From DATDRQ01 sp035291645 (GTDB taxonomy: Bacteria; Chloroflexota; Anaerolineae; Anaerolineales; UBA4823): DNA of 5,692 nucleotides. The notes beneath the pieces are model-generated. The model saw only the letters and a program-made list of their open reading frames with translations, ran no database searches and was not told the origin of the DNA. This document shows, in pieces, positions 5,127-5,692 of the stretch. Numbering within the stretch: position 1 is the stretch's first letter; every line of letters starts with the position of its first letter. The DNA is taken from positions 1-5,692 of the forward strand of contig DATDRQ010000275.1 in NCBI GenBank assembly GCA_035291645.1, read 5' to 3'. The position numbers and the translations under genes were made by a program.

Positions 5127-5516
5127 ATGATGGGCCGTCTTTGCACCGGTGTGGATTTAATCGAGATCGAGCGCTTCGCCGCGGCGGTGGAGCGCTATGG
5201 GGCGCGCTTCCTGGGGCGGGTCTTTACCCCCCAGGAGCTGCGCGATGCGGATGGCAGCCTGGCTTCGCTGGCGGCGCGCTTCGCTGCCAAGGAGGCCGCC
5301 GCCAAGGCCCTGGGCACCGGCATCGGGGCGGTCTGCTGGTGCGAGATCGAGGTGCTGCGCGGCCCCGAGCGCCAGCCCTCCCTGCGCTTACACGGCTCCG
5401 CCGCACAGCTGGCGGACCGGCTGCGCATCCATACCTGGTCGGTCAGCCTGAGCCACACCCACGAGCACGCCATCGCGTTGGTCGTCGCCCTCGGCGACAA
5501 TATTTCTGAATGCTGA
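5127..5516 (+). CDS. acpS: Holo-[acyl-carrier-protein] synthase
   Basis: Transfers the 4'-phosphopantetheine arm from CoA to the serine of acyl carrier protein, needed for fatty-acid synthesis; cytoplasmic and normally trimeric. Length is 129 aa, normal for AcpS. The Mg-binding strand GVDLIEIERF is at 8-17 (Asp10). FTPQEL is at 33-38, and RFAAKEAAAKALGTGIG is at 51-67, with Glu56 the second metal ligand and Lys60 following it. The C-terminal WSVSLSHTHEHAIALVV (104-120) is the family's SxSHxxxxA strand. All key residues are present, so it should be active. The start is ATG 5127 or the adjacent ATG 5130; neither has a clear Shine-Dalgarno. The stop codon lies inside the first unit of the next heptamer tract. 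The gene lies 80 bp after the M16 pair and may be read through from it. Confidence 0.95.
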   Translation: MMGRLCTGVDLIEIERFAAAVERYGARFLGRVFTPQELRDADGSLASLAARFAAKEAAAKALGTGIGAVCWCEIEVLRGPERQPSLRLHGSAAQLADRLRIHTWSVSLSHTHEHAIALVVALGDNISEC

Positions 5517-5546
5517 TCGCTGAACGCTAACCGCTCATCGCTGGAG
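5512..5546. repeat. Degenerate heptamer repeat (GCTNNNN x5) between acpS and the next gene
   Basis: Five exactly phased 7-bp units each begin GCT, at 5512, 5519, 5526, 5533 and 5540. The first overlaps the acpS stop codon (5514-5516), and the last contains part of the GGAGG ribosome site of the next gene. The period matches the ACTG heptamers at 2274-2308 while the core sequence differs. Confidence 0.8.
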
Positions 5547-5547
5547 G
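5543..5547 (+). promoter_or_regulatory. Shine-Dalgarno of the 3'-terminal gene
   Basis: GGAGG lies 5 nt before ATG 5553. It is embedded in the last unit of the GCT heptamer tract and supports this start for a gene that is otherwise too short to judge within the window. Confidence 0.7.
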
Positions 5548-5552
5548 ACCCA

Positions 5553-5692
5553 ATGTCCCGCACCATCCGCAACATCCTCCTCTTCCTCGTTTCGATCCTG
5601 CTGATCGCCTGCACCGTCGTCGCTGCGGTCCTTATCTTCACTGTCCTGCAATCTTTCCCGGGCGTCTCCGGCGAGGTTCAGCTGTCCGGCCT
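5553..5692 (+). CDS. N-terminus of a membrane-anchored protein, possibly penicillin acylase family (partial)
   Basis: Forty-six complete codons are visible and the frame is open at the window end. The protein begins MSRTIRN, then a hydrophobic segment of about 25 residues (8-32), typical of a signal anchor or uncleaved signal peptide with positive residues on the inside. LIAC at 17-20 resembles a lipobox, but the hydrophobic stretch continues past the Cys, which argues against a lipoprotein. The segment after the helix, FPGVSGEVQLSGL, resembles the start of the exported domain in bacterial penicillin-acylase-type (S45 Ntn-hydrolase) proteins. That product call is an inference from a short stretch and could be wrong; the membrane anchor is better supported. 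It lies 36 bp after acpS with its own Shine-Dalgarno. Confidence 0.55.
   Translation, partial: MSRTIRNILLFLVSILLIACTVVAAVLIFTVLQSFPGVSGEVQLSG

Noticed and set aside
5596..5612. Lipoprotein signal (LIAC) in the 3'-terminal protein
   Set aside because: The hydrophobic segment continues about 12 residues beyond the Cys, which does not fit a cleaved lipoprotein signal peptide. A signal anchor is more likely.

Overview
The coding parts of this window are GC-rich (roughly two thirds or more by eye). They carry housekeeping-type genes separated by AT-richer, repeat-laden spacers. The gene content is an FprA-like flavoprotein, a pair of M16 peptidase subunits, holo-ACP synthase and the start of a probable penicillin-acylase-like protein. 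This content, together with the simple 7/8-bp phased repeats in front of genes, reminds me of Chloroflexota of the Anaerolineae type. That assignment is an inference from style and is not proven by any marker here.

Layout. Positions 82-1455 (minus strand) encode a two-Rossmann FAD/NAD(P)H oxidoreductase of the adrenodoxin reductase / FprA type. It has a good promoter (TTGTGA-17-TATAAT) and a strong Shine-Dalgarno that points to a TTG start. Positions 1483-2317 are an intergenic region of about 840 bases with no credible gene. It holds an array of long imperfect palindromes with an exact 126-bp period, followed by an 11-bp inverted repeat that encloses a candidate promoter and by a phased heptamer tract.

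On the plus strand, 2318-3604 and 3601-5046 encode two M16 peptidase-family proteins that overlap by ATGA. The first keeps the zinc site (HxxEH plus the distal Glu) but lacks the Arg/Tyr pair in its C-terminal half. The second has lost the zinc site but keeps the Arg/Tyr pair. They are therefore best read as two halves of one heterodimeric protease. The second subunit also carries an unusual His/Arg-rich heptapeptide repeat of about 60 residues at its N-terminus. Positions 5127-5516 encode AcpS, which loads phosphopantetheine onto acyl carrier protein. A membrane-anchored protein begins at 5553 and runs off the window.

The four plus-strand genes are close enough (4-bp overlap, 80 bp and 36 bp) to be one transcription unit. 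The most unusual items are (i) the 126-bp palindromic tandem array with two mutually exclusive hairpin registers, (ii) phased 7- or 8-bp degenerate repeats directly before three separate start codons, and (iii) the repeat-derived His/Arg-rich extension on the non-catalytic M16 subunit. I do not see a clearly new multi-gene system.
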